Positions 17,116-26,492 are shown, counted from the stretch's first letter. The stretch is DNA of 64,000 nt from DASUCS01 sp041166745 (GCA_041166745.1 JBEEGH010000006.1:62001-126000); one strand, 5' to 3'. Numbers and translations: made by a program. Notes: generated from the letters alone by a model not told the origin.

Positions 17116-17778
17116 GTGCGAGCAGTGCGAGCCGCGCGGGCCGTCCCCGCCACCGTCGCGCGGGCTCGGCATCTGGCACTCGCCGGTGTCGTCGGTCCGG
17201 TGGTGTTCGGCCTCGCCGCGGTCATCGGCGCGACACGAGTGCCGGGCTACAGCCACGTCCACAACTTCGTCAGCGAACTCGCGGCGGAGGGCTCGGAGGC
17301 GCGCGTGCCGATGACGATCGGCTTCCTCGGGTTCGGCGCGTGCATCCTGGTGTTTGCGTGGGCGCTGCGGCGGTTGCGCCCGTCCGCGGCCGCGCTCGTT
17401 GCGGTCGTCGCGCTCAGCGGCATCGGCACGCTGATGGCCGGAACGTTCTCCTGCGACGAGGGCTGTCCCACGAAGGGCGACATCTCGACCCATCAGCAGC
17501 TGCACAACGTGGCGAGCGTCATCACGTTCTCGGCGTGGATCATCGCCCCGCTCGTCGCGGCGCGGCAGCTGCGCGGCTCGCGGTTCGCTCGGGTGTCGCT
17601 ACTGCTCGGCCTCGTCGAGCTCGCTTTCGGGCTCGTGCTCGGATCGATGAACGATCACCAGCCCGACGACCCGGTCGGCCTGCTGCAACGAATCGTGCTC
17701 GTCAGCGTGGCGGTGTGGTTCGTTCTGCTGGCACTCGAGCTGCGTGGTCGGCCAGACCGTTCACCGCGTCTCGAATGA
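17116..17778 (+). CDS. DUF998-type membrane protein
   Basis: A 220-residue protein with about six hydrophobic helices. GYSHVHNFVSELAAEGS after the first helix is the characteristic signature of the DUF998 family, whose function is not established. The GTG at 17116 lies two bases after the hydrolase stop, so the two are co-transcribed. Its 3' end overlaps the 3' end of the convergent SRPBCC gene by 77 bases. Confidence 0.75.
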   Translation: MRAVRAARAVPATVARARHLALAGVVGPVVFGLAAVIGATRVPGYSHVHNFVSELAAEGSEARVPMTIGFLGFGACILVFAWALRRLRPSAAALVAVVALSGIGTLMAGTFSCDEGCPTKGDISTHQQLHNVASVITFSAWIIAPLVAARQLRGSRFARVSLLLGLVELAFGLVLGSMNDHQPDDPVGLLQRIVLVSVAVWFVLLALELRGRPDRSPRLE

Positions 17779-18163
17779 ACTTGCCGAGCGCGAGGCGATA
17801 GATCCATCCCGTGCCCCGCCACTTGGGGAAGAAGGTCGAGCGCCAGCGGATCTGGGTGCCACCGTCGCGCGGCGTGAGATCGATGTCGGCCCGGTAGTCC
17901 TTCAGCGGCAGTCCGGTGAGCAGCGCGTAGCTGAAACGGCGGTTCGGCACGAGCTCGACGATGCGCTCGCGGCTCGTCGTCCGTCCCGTGCGGAAGGCGC
18001 GGATCGCGTTGAGGCTCTCGCCGCCGTCATCGCCGGCCTGCTCCAAGACGAACGAGCCGATTCCCGACCAATCCGGCCACGTCGAGCCGTCAATGAGGAG
18101 CGCGAACACATGGTCCGCGTTCGCAGTCGTGGTGGCCTGCTTGTCGATCACTTGCTTGCGCAT
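17702..18163 (-). CDS. SRPBCC (START/Bet v1-like) family protein
   Basis: A 153-residue protein beginning MRKQVIDKQATTTANADHVF, followed by LIDGSTWPDWSG, typical of SRPBCC ligand-binding proteins (polyketide cyclase_2 type). These form a helix-grip hydrophobic pocket; the ligand is unknown. GGAGG precedes the ATG at 18163. It is divergent from the TetR gene, with a tandem palindrome between them, so it is probably the regulated target. Confidence 0.8.
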   Translation of the reverse strand: MRKQVIDKQATTTANADHVFALLIDGSTWPDWSGIGSFVLEQAGDDGGESLNAIRAFRTGRTTSRERIVELVPNRRFSYALLTGLPLKDYRADIDLTPRDGGTQIRWRSTFFPKWRGTGWIYRLALGKFIRDAVNGLADHAARVPAERTTPPR

Positions 18164-18179
18164 CGGAGCCTCCAACTTT

Positions 18180-18209
18180 GTACCATATGGTACATGTACC
18201 ATATGGCAC
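18180..18209. promoter_or_regulatory. Tandem TetR operator (two 14-bp palindromes)
   Basis: GTACCATATGGTAC (18180-18193) is a perfect palindrome. GTACCATATGGCAC (18196-18209) repeats it with one mismatch, 16 bp further on and directly against the TetR start codon. The pair fills the 46-bp space between the divergent SRPBCC and TetR genes, so TetR binding would block both. Confidence 0.75.
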
Positions 18210-18788
18210 ATGCCGAAGCAACTGGAGATGTCAGACGCCAAGGCCGCGCTCCTCGACAAGGCCGTCGCCTTCGTCGCGGTGCACGGCCTGGGCGACGTCA
18301 GCCTGCGGCAGATGGCCAACGCGCTGGGCACGAGCCACCGCATGCTCAGCTATCACTTCGGGTCGAAGGAGGGCGTGTTCGTCGCCGTCGTCAACGAGAT
18401 GGAGCGACGGCAGCTCGAGCAGATGGCCGCGCTCGACGCCGACGACGCCACGACGCCTGACGAGTTGCTGCGGCGCATGTGGCGCCGGCTGTCCGACCCC
18501 AAGCTGTGGCCCCACGAGCGACTCTTCTTCGAGGTCTACGGGCAGGCGCTCCAGGGTCGGGCGCACACGAAGCAGTTCCTCGACGACATCGTCGACTCAT
18601 GGCTGGTGCCTGCGACGGAGATCGCTCAGCGCCAAGGGCTCCCGAAGCGCGAGGCGCGAGCGCGGGCGCGTCTCGGGCTCGCAGTCGTGCGAGGTCTGCT
18701 GCTCGACCTGCTCGCCACCGGCGACCGTAAAGGCTGCAACGACGCGATGGAAGCGTTCATCGCGTCGCTAGCGCGTTCCACTGTCTAG
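18210..18788 (+). CDS. TetR-family transcriptional regulator
   Basis: A 192-residue protein. The N-terminal helix-turn-helix is seen in VAVHGLGDVSLRQMANALG and MLSYHFGSKEGVF. The rest is a helical ligand-binding domain (TetR_C type, with LLDLLATGDRKGCNDAMEAF near the end). The ATG at 18210 directly follows the second operator copy; an ATG at 18228 is a shorter alternative. It is probably a repressor of itself and of the divergent SRPBCC gene. Confidence 0.85.
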   Translation: MPKQLEMSDAKAALLDKAVAFVAVHGLGDVSLRQMANALGTSHRMLSYHFGSKEGVFVAVVNEMERRQLEQMAALDADDATTPDELLRRMWRRLSDPKLWPHERLFFEVYGQALQGRAHTKQFLDDIVDSWLVPATEIAQRQGLPKREARARARLGLAVVRGLLLDLLATGDRKGCNDAMEAFIASLARSTV

Positions 18789-18822
18789 AGTCCGCGGTTC
18801 AAATCGACGGATGGAGGCGACG

Positions 18823-19269
18823 ATGGCGGGGAAAGCGAAGTTCGCAGAGCGGATGGCGAAGTACCTCAACGAGCCGGTCGATGCCGCGTGCCCGATCACT
18901 CGTCCCGGCGGCACCGCGGGACAGATCGGCGGCAGCGTCGGCGGTGCGGTGGGGGCGGCGATCTCGTCCGTTGGTAAGCAGCGCGACAGCGATGTGCAGG
19001 TAGGCCAGTTCGCCTGGCTCGGTCTCGGTGCCGACCATTTCGCATTGGCCAAGGCTTCGATGATGGGCAAGCCGACGGGTGATCCGTTGGCCCGCGTGGC
19101 CTACGCCGACGTATCGGAAGCGACGCTCACCGAAGGCAAGATCACCATGCGCGTCGACCTCGCGCTGCAGAGCGGCGGGCACATCGCCTTCGAGGCGAAG
19201 CGGCACGGGCAGAACAAGCCCAGTGTCGAGGTGCTCGAGTTGTTGCGCGATCGCTGCACCCGCGCCTGA
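18823..19269 (+). CDS. Hypothetical protein of 148 residues
   Basis: I do not recognise this protein. It starts MAGKAKFAERMAKYLNEPVD, has a glycine-rich stretch (GGTAGQIGGSVGGAVGAAI, residues ~29-47) and then an alpha/beta region with HIAFEAKRHGQNKPSVEVLE near the end. That part could be a PH-like or YokE-like fold. No signal peptide is present. The GGAGG at 18813-18817 is correctly spaced for the ATG at 18823, so this start is preferred over the ATG at 18811. Confidence 0.6.
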   Translation: MAGKAKFAERMAKYLNEPVDAACPITRPGGTAGQIGGSVGGAVGAAISSVGKQRDSDVQVGQFAWLGLGADHFALAKASMMGKPTGDPLARVAYADVSEATLTEGKITMRVDLALQSGGHIAFEAKRHGQNKPSVEVLELLRDRCTRA

Positions 19270-19285
19270 CGCGTAGGTTGCGGTG

Positions 19286-20110
19286 ATGCGTTTCGGACTC
19301 GATGTTGCGCAACAACGGATGCCATGGGACGAGGTCGTGAGCCGCGTCCAGTTCGCCGAGGAGCTGGGTTTCGACGGCGCCTGGGGCTTCGATCACTTCC
19401 AGCCGATGTACGGCGACGGCCCGGGCGAGGTGTTCGACGGCATGACCACGCTCGCCGCGCTGGCCGGCCTCACGTCACGGATCCGGCTCGGACTGCTCGT
19501 GGCCGGCGTGACCTACCGGCACCCGTCCGTGTTCGCCGCGCAGGCGCTCACGATCGACCACGCGTCCCACGGCCGCCTCGAGCTCTCGCTCGGCGCCGCC
19601 TGGTTCGACAAGGAGCACCACGAGCTCGGCATCCCGTTCCCATCGACGTCGGAGCGCTTCGACCTGCTCGAGGACGCGCTCGAGATCGTGCAACGGCTGT
19701 TCACGGGCGACGTCGTGTCGTACGACGGGCGATCGGTGTCGCTGCGCGACGCGCAGCTCCTTCCCGTGCCTGTGCAGCAGCCCCACCCACCGATCTGGAT
19801 CGGCGGCAGTGGCCCTCGCCGCACGCTCCCGCTCGTCGCGAAGTACGCCGACGTGTGGCACACGTGGGGCACACCGAACTCGTTGCGCGACGCGAACACC
19901 CGCATCGACGAGCTCGCCGTCGAAGCGGGACGCGACCCCGCGTCGATCATGCGCGCGAACTCGCTGTCACTCGACGATCTCGACACCGGTCGCAAGCACG
20001 CTTCGAAGTGGGTCGACGCCGGCTACGGCTACCTCGTGTGCGGCTGGCCCGACGCGGGCCGCGCCCAGGTCGAGGCGTTCGCCCGCGACGTGATGTCCGA
20101 TTTCGCCTGA
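19286..20110 (+). CDS. LLM-class (luciferase-like) F420-dependent oxidoreductase
   Basis: A 274-residue TIM-barrel protein of the bacterial luciferase-like family. Typical features are RFGLDVAQQ at the start, ELGFDGAWGFDHF, RIRLGLLVAGVTYRHPSVFA, SHGRLELSLGAAWF and PPIWIGGSGPRRTL. Actinobacterial members use reduced F420 on diverse substrates; the substrate is unknown. The ATG at 19286 was chosen over the GTG just upstream. Confidence 0.85.
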   Translation: MRFGLDVAQQRMPWDEVVSRVQFAEELGFDGAWGFDHFQPMYGDGPGEVFDGMTTLAALAGLTSRIRLGLLVAGVTYRHPSVFAAQALTIDHASHGRLELSLGAAWFDKEHHELGIPFPSTSERFDLLEDALEIVQRLFTGDVVSYDGRSVSLRDAQLLPVPVQQPHPPIWIGGSGPRRTLPLVAKYADVWHTWGTPNSLRDANTRIDELAVEAGRDPASIMRANSLSLDDLDTGRKHASKWVDAGYGYLVCGWPDAGRAQVEAFARDVMSDFA

Positions 20111-20167
20111 CCATCCATCGTCCGGTCAGCGCAACGTACGCTTGCGCTGAGCATTGCGGGGGCTTCG

Positions 20168-23100
20168 ATGGGAATGGTGTGCGGGTCGTGCGGGGTCGCC
20201 AACCGCGACGCGGCCCGCTTTTGCTCGGATTGTGGCGCTCGCATGTTGCGTCGTTGCACGACCTGCGACGCCGAACTGGCGCACGGCGTGCGCTTTTGCG
20301 ACGCCTGCGGTGCGCCGGTGGCGACCGACACCGAGAGCCCCGTCACCGTGGATCAATCGCGCAAGATCGTGACAGTTCTCTTCGCTGACCTGGCCGGGTC
20401 TACGCCGATGCAGGAGCAGATGGATCCGGAGGCCGTCCGCGCGTTCAACGCCCGCTACTACGCCGCGATGCGCGCGGCAGTCGAGGAGCGCGGTGGACGG
20501 ATCGTGAAGTTCGTCGGCGACGGCGTGATGGCGGTGTTCGGTGTGCCTGAGGTGGCCGAAGACGACGCCGCCCGTGCGCTGGCCGCGGCGGTCGCCATGG
20601 TCGATGCGTTCGAGGTGCTCGCGGCCGAGTTGCGCCGCGAGCGTGGTGTCGACATCGCGCTGCGCATCGGCGTGAACACCGGCGAGGTCGTGGTGGACGA
20701 GGGTGACGACGACGTCGTCGGCGACGCGGTCAACGTCGCCGCTCGTCTCGAGCACGTCGCGCCGCGGGGCGGGATCCTGGTCGGAGAGGACACGTACCGG
20801 CTCACTCGTGAGCGCGCTGTGTTCGAACCTCCTCAGGAGTTGCAGGTCCGCGGTCGCGCCGGGGCCGTTGCCGCCCGCGTCCTCACGGCACTCGATCATC
20901 GCCGCGCCGACGGTCCGGCCGTCGTGTTCGTGGGCCGCGACGACGAGCTGACGACGCTCGTCGGCGCGCTCGGGGTGGCGGAGGCGACGAACCGGGCTCG
21001 ACTGGTGACGATCATCGGCTCGCCGGGTGTCGGAAAGTCGCGGTTGCTCGAGGAGCTGCACGACGCGGTGACCGACGCGGCCGATGTGTTCGCCGGGCGC
21101 TGCGACGTCGCCAGCGCGTCGGCGTTTGCGCCCGTGGCGGAGGTCGTGCGGGCTGCGGTCGATGCCGCCGGCGGTGTCGACGCGCTGCTTGATGACGACG
21201 CGGAGCGCGAGCGTGTCGCTCCGGTGATCGAGGCGTTGGTCACCGGCGGCGAACCGGGCACACCCCAGGAAACCTTCTGGGCCGTCCGCCGCGTGATCGA
21301 GGCGGCCGCCCGCCGCCGGCCCGTGGTCGTCGTGCTCGACGACCTGCACTGGGCCGAACCCCTGCTGCTCGACCTCGTCGAGCACCTCGCCGAATGGTTG
21401 GGCGCGGTGCCCGTGTTGCTCGTCGCGGCGGCCCGTCCCGAGTTGCGCGAGCTGCGACCGACCCTCGTCGACGCGGGCACGCGACCCAAAGCGGTGCTCG
21501 CGCTCGAGGGCCTCGACCCGCAATCGACACAGCGGCTCGCGGTCGAGCTGCTCGGATCGGACGCGTTGCCCCCGGATGTGGTCGCTCGCATCGTCAGTGC
21601 CACCGAGGGAAACCCGCTGTTCGTCCGCGAGCTCGTGCGCATGCTCGTCGACGACGGCGTTCTGCGTGCCGACGGCGACGGGTGGGTCGTCACGGTTGAT
21701 GCGCGCGACATCGACGTGCCCCCGACGATCAGCTCGCTCCTGGCCGCCCGCGTCGGGCGGCTACGGGCCGACGAGCGCACTGTGCTCGAGCGCGCGTCCG
21801 TCATCGGTCACGAGGTGTACCGGGGCGCGCTCGTCGCGTTGCTTCCCGCCGAGAGCCGCGCCGTGCTCGACACGGTGCTCGAGTCGCTGCGGCGCAAGGA
21901 GCTGCTCGAACCCGCCGGTACCTACTGGATCGACGAACCCGTGCTGCGGTTCCACCACGCCCTGATCAGAGAGGCCGCCTATCGGCGACTGCTGAAGGAG
22001 GCACGCGCCGACCTGCACGAGCGCACGGCAGACTGGTTGCGAGCGAAGACGGGCGGGGGCACCGACCACGACGAGGTCATCGGCTTCCACCTCGAGCAGG
22101 CGCAGGCCAGCCGGCGCGAGCTCGGCCCGCTCGACGAGCACGGGCGCCGCGTCGCGACGGAGGCCGCCACCCGGCTGGCCGGTGCCGCCCATCGAGCCCT
22201 GGATCGCGATGACCTGCCCGCGGCGGCCACGCTGTCCGGTCGCGCCCTGCTGTGCGTCGACCCCGACGACCCCAGCCGCACGGACATGCTGCGCGTTCGG
22301 TGTGAAGCCTTGCTCGGGACGGGGGACATCAGCACGGCGCGCGGGGCGGTGGACGAGCTCGAGACGCTCGCGCGCGGTGTCGTACACCTGTCGGCGTGGG
22401 CGACGGCGTTCCGCGTGCAGCTCGCCACGCTCACGGGGGAAGCCGATCTCGACGACGCCAGCCGGCGCGCCAGCGATGCAGCCGTGCAACTCGCCGAGCT
22501 CGGCGACCCGACGGGCGCGGCCAAGGCGCACCGCGTGCACGCCTCCGTGCTCGCCCGCCAGGGGCGCGTCGGTGAGACGGAAGCCGCGCTCGACCGGGCC
22601 TTGACCGCGGCGCGCGAAGCGGGTGACAGCCGGCAGATCAGCGGCGTGTTGGCGGCGGCGCCGCTCGCCGCGCTGTGGGGCCCCAGCCCGGTGCCCCGCG
22701 CGGGAGGACGCTGCCTCGACGTCGTTCGCCTGTTGCGCATCACCACCGGAGCGCGACCCGTCGAAGCCATCGCCACGCGCTGCCAGGCGGTGCTCGAGGC
22801 GTTGCGCGGTCGCACGGACGCGGCCCGCACGATGATCGCCACGGCGCGCGGCACCCTGGAAGACCTCGGCCTCGGCCACGGCCTGCTCGAGCTCGAGCTC
22901 TTCTCCGGTCTCGTCGAGCTCACCGCCGGCGACGCGGTCACGGCGGAAGCGCACCTGGCGGTCGCATACGAGGGGTTCCACCGCCTCGGCATCGAAGCCG
23001 ACGCCGCTCAGGCGGCCGCGTTGCGCGCTCGCGCCGCACTGGCCGTCGACGATGGCGAGCGGGCGCTCGCGTTGGCCGAGACGGCCGAGCAACTGGGCGG

Positions 23101-25513
23101 GCGTGATCTGAAGACCGCGATCGCGTGGCGCGCCGTCAAGGCCGAGGTGCTCGCTCGCCGCGGCCAGCATGCGGAGGCCATCGCGCTCGCGCGGGCCGCG
23201 ACCGAACTGGCCGAGCCGACCGACGCACTCCTCGACCGCGCCGACGCACAAGCCGCGCTCGGCGCCGTGCTCACGATCGCGGGCGACGTCGACGGCGGAC
23301 AGCGCGCCACCCACCACGCGCGCTCCCTCTACGAGCAGAAGGGCGCCACCGCGCTCGCCTCGCGGTTGGCCGGGAAGGAGACGCCCACCGATGCGCCGCG
23401 ACCGCAGGTCGCCACCCCTGTCGGTGATGCCGACGACGGACACGAGAACGCTGCGACCACGGCGTTCTACGACTTCACCGATGCGATGGCGCGTGGCGAG
23501 GCGAGCCGCGTACACACGTCGAGTTCGTTCCTGCTCGAAGACCGTCGTCGGGGTCTCGGGGCTTCGATAGTGGGCGAACCGGGCGACATGGTGAGCAGCC
23601 TGCCGCCGCTCGCGCACATGCAACGGCACACGCTCGCCGTGCGCGGCGAACGGTTGTGCCTCGCATGGGGACGCTACGAGTACGTCGACAGCGAGTTCGT
23701 CAACGAGTCGATCAGCCTGGTGGGCACCGACGCGGATGGCCGGGGTGAGTTCACGGTGGTGTACGACGTCGCGGATTCCACCGACGCCATCCGCGAGATC
23801 GACGAGCGGTACGCCGTCGGCGACGGTGCGCCGCACGCGCAGACGCTCCTGGCCGCCGCCCAGTTCGGCACCGCGTTCAACAGGCGCGACTGGAACGCGT
23901 TCGAGTTGGTCTGCACTCCTGACGTGGTCCTCGTCGACCATCGCCGGGCGTCGTTCGGTCCCGCGTCCGGTGTCACGGCGCTCGTCGAACGCTCTCGCAG
24001 CCTCGTCGAGGTAGCGCCCGACTTCGTCGTCATCGGGCGCCGTCTCCTCGCGTTACAGGGGCGCGTCGTGCTGGTCGAGGCCGACCTCCGGCGCGGCGGG
24101 GGAGCGGAGCCGTCATCGCGGCAGTTGATCTTGTTCGAGTCCGAGCAGGGGCGGGTGTGCCGGTACGAGAGCTTCGAAATCGACGACCTGTCGACCGCGC
24201 TCGCTCGTCTGGAGGCGCTGAAGGGCCACGATGCCGGCGCCCTCGAGAACGGGGCCACGCGGGCGGTGGCGCGATGGCAGGCGGCGTTCGTCGAGCACCG
24301 CTGGGACGACATGGCCGCGAGCTACGCCGACGACATCGTCCACGACGACCGGCGCAGCGTTGTCGGCGGCGACCACGCCGAGGGTTCCGCCGCCCTCATC
24401 GGCCGCCGCGCCGGGCTCCAAGAGCTCGGCGTGACCGACGTTCGCTCGACGGTGATCGCCGTCCGGGGCGATCGTCTCTCCCTCACGCGTGAGATCTACA
24501 CGTACCAGGACGCGTACGAGCTCGACATGCTGCGCGTGAACGAGATCAACGACGGCGGGCAACTGGCGTTCGGCGCGTTGTTCGATCCCGACGATCTCCC
24601 GGAGGCGCTGGCGTTGCTCGACGACCGGTACAGCGCGACGCTGACGCCCGCCGTGCAGGAGACGGTGCCAAAGGCGAACTGGCTGGATCAATTGCTCGAC
24701 ACCCCTGCGATGCGCGCCGCGCGTCGGTACGCCGACGCGAACCAACGCGGCGACCTCGACGCGCTCGCCAACCTCGTGAGCGACGATCACGACGGCGAAG
24801 ATCGGCGCGCCGGGTTGAGCTACCTGATTCGCGGCCGGGCCGCCCGCCTCGAGGTGGCTACCGCGGCGGCGGACTTCGGTATTTCGTCGATCGAGATCGC
24901 ACCGGTCGCGGTCAGGGGAGACCAGCTCGCGTTGGTGCGGGCCACGATGCACGTGAGGAGCGGTGAGATCCGGATGTTGGTGCTCGGGGAGATCGATCGG
25001 GATGGGCTGATGTCCAGGGTCGTCAACTTCGACGAGCACGACCTCGGGGGTGCGATCCAGGAGCTCGACGCCCGCTCGATCGCGCTCCTCCCGCCGCGAG
25101 AGGCGGCCGCGGCCGTCATCGGCGACCGTTTCAACGCCGCGCAGCGCGCCGGTGACGCAGAGGCGGTGGCCGCGTGCCTGACCGACGACTTCGTGGTGGT
25201 CGACCACCAGCTGCTCGGCAGCGGCGTCGACGGCAGCGACGAGTTCGTGGACAGGACGATCAGTCGGACCGAGCTCACCACCGAGTTGGTCGACGTCGTC
25301 GCGTACTACGCCGCGGCACCGCACGGCGGCGTCGCCGTCAGCACGGAGGTCGGTGTGCTTGCCACCGGCGGCGGCTTCGAGGTTCCGCGCGTCACGCTCT
25401 TCACCGTGCGCGACGACAAGATCGATCGCATCGAGATGTTCCACCACGAGCAGTTCGACGCCGCGCTGGCGCGCCTGGCCGAGCTCGCACCCAACGCGAC
25501 GGCGGGCCACTGA
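20168..25513 (+). CDS. Zinc-ribbon/class III adenylate cyclase/AAA ATPase/TPR protein with five NTF2-like repeats
   Basis: A 1781-residue cytoplasmic protein. A double zinc ribbon (four CxxC pairs, residues 5-48) precedes a class III cyclase domain (~65-245). Metal ligands are D73 (FADLAGST) and D117 (FVGDG), with N189 and R193 in DAVNVAARLE. K114 and D186 fit ATP specificity. The AAA/STAND-like ATPase has a P-loop GSPGVGKS (284-291) and Walker B LDDLHWAE. A TPR-rich helical region runs to ~1080. Five SnoaL/NTF2-like repeats of ~135-150 residues start near 1093, 1231, 1366, 1515 and 1650, several with a (D/E)(D/H)RR motif. The cyclase-ATPase-TPR core is a known actinobacterial architecture; the NTF2-like tail is unusual. 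Confidence 0.85.
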   Translation: MGMVCGSCGVANRDAARFCSDCGARMLRRCTTCDAELAHGVRFCDACGAPVATDTESPVTVDQSRKIVTVLFADLAGSTPMQEQMDPEAVRAFNARYYAAMRAAVEERGGRIVKFVGDGVMAVFGVPEVAEDDAARALAAAVAMVDAFEVLAAELRRERGVDIALRIGVNTGEVVVDEGDDDVVGDAVNVAARLEHVAPRGGILVGEDTYRLTRERAVFEPPQELQVRGRAGAVAARVLTALDHRRADGPAVVFVGRDDELTTLVGALGVAEATNRARLVTIIGSPGVGKSRLLEELHDAVTDAADVFAGRCDVASASAFAPVAEVVRAAVDAAGGVDALLDDDAERERVAPVIEALVTGGEPGTPQETFWAVRRVIEAAARRRPVVVVLDDLHWAEPLLLDLVEHLAEWLGAVPVLLVAAARPELRELRPTLVDAGTRPKAVLALEGLDPQSTQRLAVELLGSDALPPDVVARIVSATEGNPLFVRELVRMLVDDGVLRADGDGWVVTVDARDIDVPPTISSLLAARVGRLRADERTVLERASVIGHEVYRGALVALLPAESRAVLDTVLESLRRKELLEPAGTYWIDEPVLRFHHALIREAAYRRLLKEARADLHERTADWLRAKTGGGTDHDEVIGFHLEQAQASRRELGPLDEHGRRVATEAATRLAGAAHRALDRDDLPAAATLSGRALLCVDPDDPSRTDMLRVRCEALLGTGDISTARGAVDELETLARGVVHLSAWATAFRVQLATLTGEADLDDASRRASDAAVQLAELGDPTGAAKAHRVHASVLARQGRVGETEAALDRALTAAREAGDSRQISGVLAAAPLAALWGPSPVPRAGGRCLDVVRLLRITTGARPVEAIATRCQAVLEALRGRTDAARTMIATARGTLEDLGLGHGLLELELFSGLVELTAGDAVTAEAHLAVAYEGFHRLGIEADAAQAAALRARAALAVDDGERALALAETAEQLGGRDLKTAIAWRAVKAEVLARRGQHAEAIALARAATELAEPTDALLDRADAQAALGAVLTIAGDVDGGQRATHHARSLYEQKGATALASRLAGKETPTDAPRPQVATPVGDADDGHENAATTAFYDFTDAMARGEASRVHTSSSFLLEDRRRGLGASIVGEPGDMVSSLPPLAHMQRHTLAVRGERLCLAWGRYEYVDSEFVNESISLVGTDADGRGEFTVVYDVADSTDAIREIDERYAVGDGAPHAQTLLAAAQFGTAFNRRDWNAFELVCTPDVVLVDHRRASFGPASGVTALVERSRSLVEVAPDFVVIGRRLLALQGRVVLVEADLRRGGGAEPSSRQLILFESEQGRVCRYESFEIDDLSTALARLEALKGHDAGALENGATRAVARWQAAFVEHRWDDMAASYADDIVHDDRRSVVGGDHAEGSAALIGRRAGLQELGVTDVRSTVIAVRGDRLSLTREIYTYQDAYELDMLRVNEINDGGQLAFGALFDPDDLPEALALLDDRYSATLTPAVQETVPKANWLDQLLDTPAMRAARRYADANQRGDLDALANLVSDDHDGEDRRAGLSYLIRGRAARLEVATAAADFGISSIEIAPVAVRGDQLALVRATMHVRSGEIRMLVLGEIDRDGLMSRVVNFDEHDLGGAIQELDARSIALLPPREAAAAVIGDRFNAAQRAGDAEAVAACLTDDFVVVDHQLLGSGVDGSDEFVDRTISRTELTTELVDVVAYYAAAPHGGVAVSTEVGVLATGGGFEVPRVTLFTVRDDKIDRIEMFHHEQFDAALARLAELAPNATAGH

Positions 25514-25537
25514 ACACCTGAGTGTCCAGTGGCCCGC
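25502..25537. terminator. 16-bp stem hairpin between convergent genes
   Basis: The arms 25502-25517 and 25522-25537 pair with one mismatch around a CTGA loop. The stop codon of the cyclase gene (25511-25513) is inside the left arm, and the convergent gene ends at 25567. It is probably a bidirectional terminator without T tract. Confidence 0.6.
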
Positions 25538-25566
25538 AATGCGAGGGTCTCGCTAGCGCGTGGTGG

Positions 25567-26361
25567 TCATTGGATGACGCCGAAGGCGGGGCCCTCCGGT
25601 CCACCACCGTCGATCGTCGGCTGCTCGGCAATGCCGCTGCCGAAGCGCGTGGCCGGACCGGTCGGGCCGCCACCGTCGATCGTCGGCTGCGTCACCCGGT
25701 CGAGGGGGACGTGTACCGCTGGCCCGGACGGACCGTCGCCATCGGGGTTGGGATACTCCCCGGTCGGCGGGCAGTTGGGCGTGCAGTCCTCGGGCGGCTC
25801 GCCGTCCTTGTCGGCCTTCGAGCTGTCGATCTTGTCGTTGGTGTCACTGCCGCTCTTGGACGTGTCGTTGATCGTCTTGTCGGTCGGCGTCTCCTCCTTC
25901 GGCGGAGGCGGCGTCGTGTCCTTCGACTTGTCCGGGAACGGGATGATGCCGGGGTCCAGAGGGACGCCGCCGGGAACGCCACCGTCGACCGGTCCGCTCG
26001 GCGATCCGGGTTGGGGAGCGCTGTGTATTGCCTCGACGGCGCTCTTGACGCCGTCCTTCACGAGGTCCTTGCCCACCTGGATCACGATCTCGACCGCGGC
26101 CTCGCCCAGCGACACCGCGCCGCTGAACACGCCGCCGAGCAGCCCGAGAGCCGGGAGCGGAACGGTGCCCTCGCTCTTGACCGGGTTGTCGCTGTGCCCC
26201 GGCCCCTGGATGTAGCCGTCGCCAAAATTGACGAACGACCCGGCTTCTTCATCGGTGAAGTGCACGTGCGCCACGCCCTGGGCTGACGCCGCGCTCGCAC
26301 CGAGCCCGAGCGTCATACCGGTGAGCACGACACCGCCTACCAACTTCTTCTTGAAGCTCAT
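25567..26361 (-). CDS. Secreted proline/glycine/aspartate-rich protein
   Basis: About 264 residues. A signal peptide (KKKLVGGVVLTGMTLGLGAS, then ASAQG) suggests export. The next ~90 residues contain a hydrophobic glycine-rich stretch (LPALGLLGGVFSGAVSLGEA). The remainder is low-complexity and charged, with DGGVPGG-, TPPPPKEETPTDK-type and Ser/Asp/Lys stretches. Near the C-terminus QPTIDGGGPTGPA and QPTIDGGGPEGPA form a direct repeat. No enzymatic motif is seen. The ATG at 26361 follows AGAGGAGA. Confidence 0.65.
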   Translation of the reverse strand: MSFKKKLVGGVVLTGMTLGLGASAASAQGVAHVHFTDEEAGSFVNFGDGYIQGPGHSDNPVKSEGTVPLPALGLLGGVFSGAVSLGEAAVEIVIQVGKDLVKDGVKSAVEAIHSAPQPGSPSGPVDGGVPGGVPLDPGIIPFPDKSKDTTPPPPKEETPTDKTINDTSKSGSDTNDKIDSSKADKDGEPPEDCTPNCPPTGEYPNPDGDGPSGPAVHVPLDRVTQPTIDGGGPTGPATRFGSGIAEQPTIDGGGPEGPAFGVIQ

Positions 26362-26445
26362 CACGATCTCCTCTGGTGTGTGGATTGGTTGCGAGGAAGA
26401 CCGCGCCGTGCACGCGAACTTTCAATTCCTTCGGCAAAACGCAAA

Positions 26446-26472
26446 CGACGACGCGCCCCAGGCGCGTCGTCG
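26446..26472 (-). terminator. Intrinsic-type terminator for the 26493-27011 gene
   Basis: CGACGACGCGCC (26446-26457) pairs perfectly with GGCGCGTCGTCG (26461-26472) around a 3-nt loop. On the minus strand the stem is followed by TTTGCGTTTTGCC, a T-rich tail. Confidence 0.65.
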
Positions 26473-26492
26473 CGTTGCTGTACTCCGTTGCG

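Noticed and set aside
21761..23941. A 726-codon open frame on the minus strand opposite the cyclase-ATPase gene
   Set aside because: It is the antisense shadow of a high-GC coding region: Arg- and Ala-rich without motifs, and no ribosome site. The plus-strand protein has clear domains over the same bases. Similar shadows at 1232-2260, 24113-25510 and 9172-10320 were dropped for the same reason.
25600..25700. Direct repeat CCGTCGATCGTCGGCTG as a mobile-element end or att site
   Set aside because: Both copies lie inside the coding region and correspond to the repeated QPTIDGGGP peptide, so they are a protein repeat.
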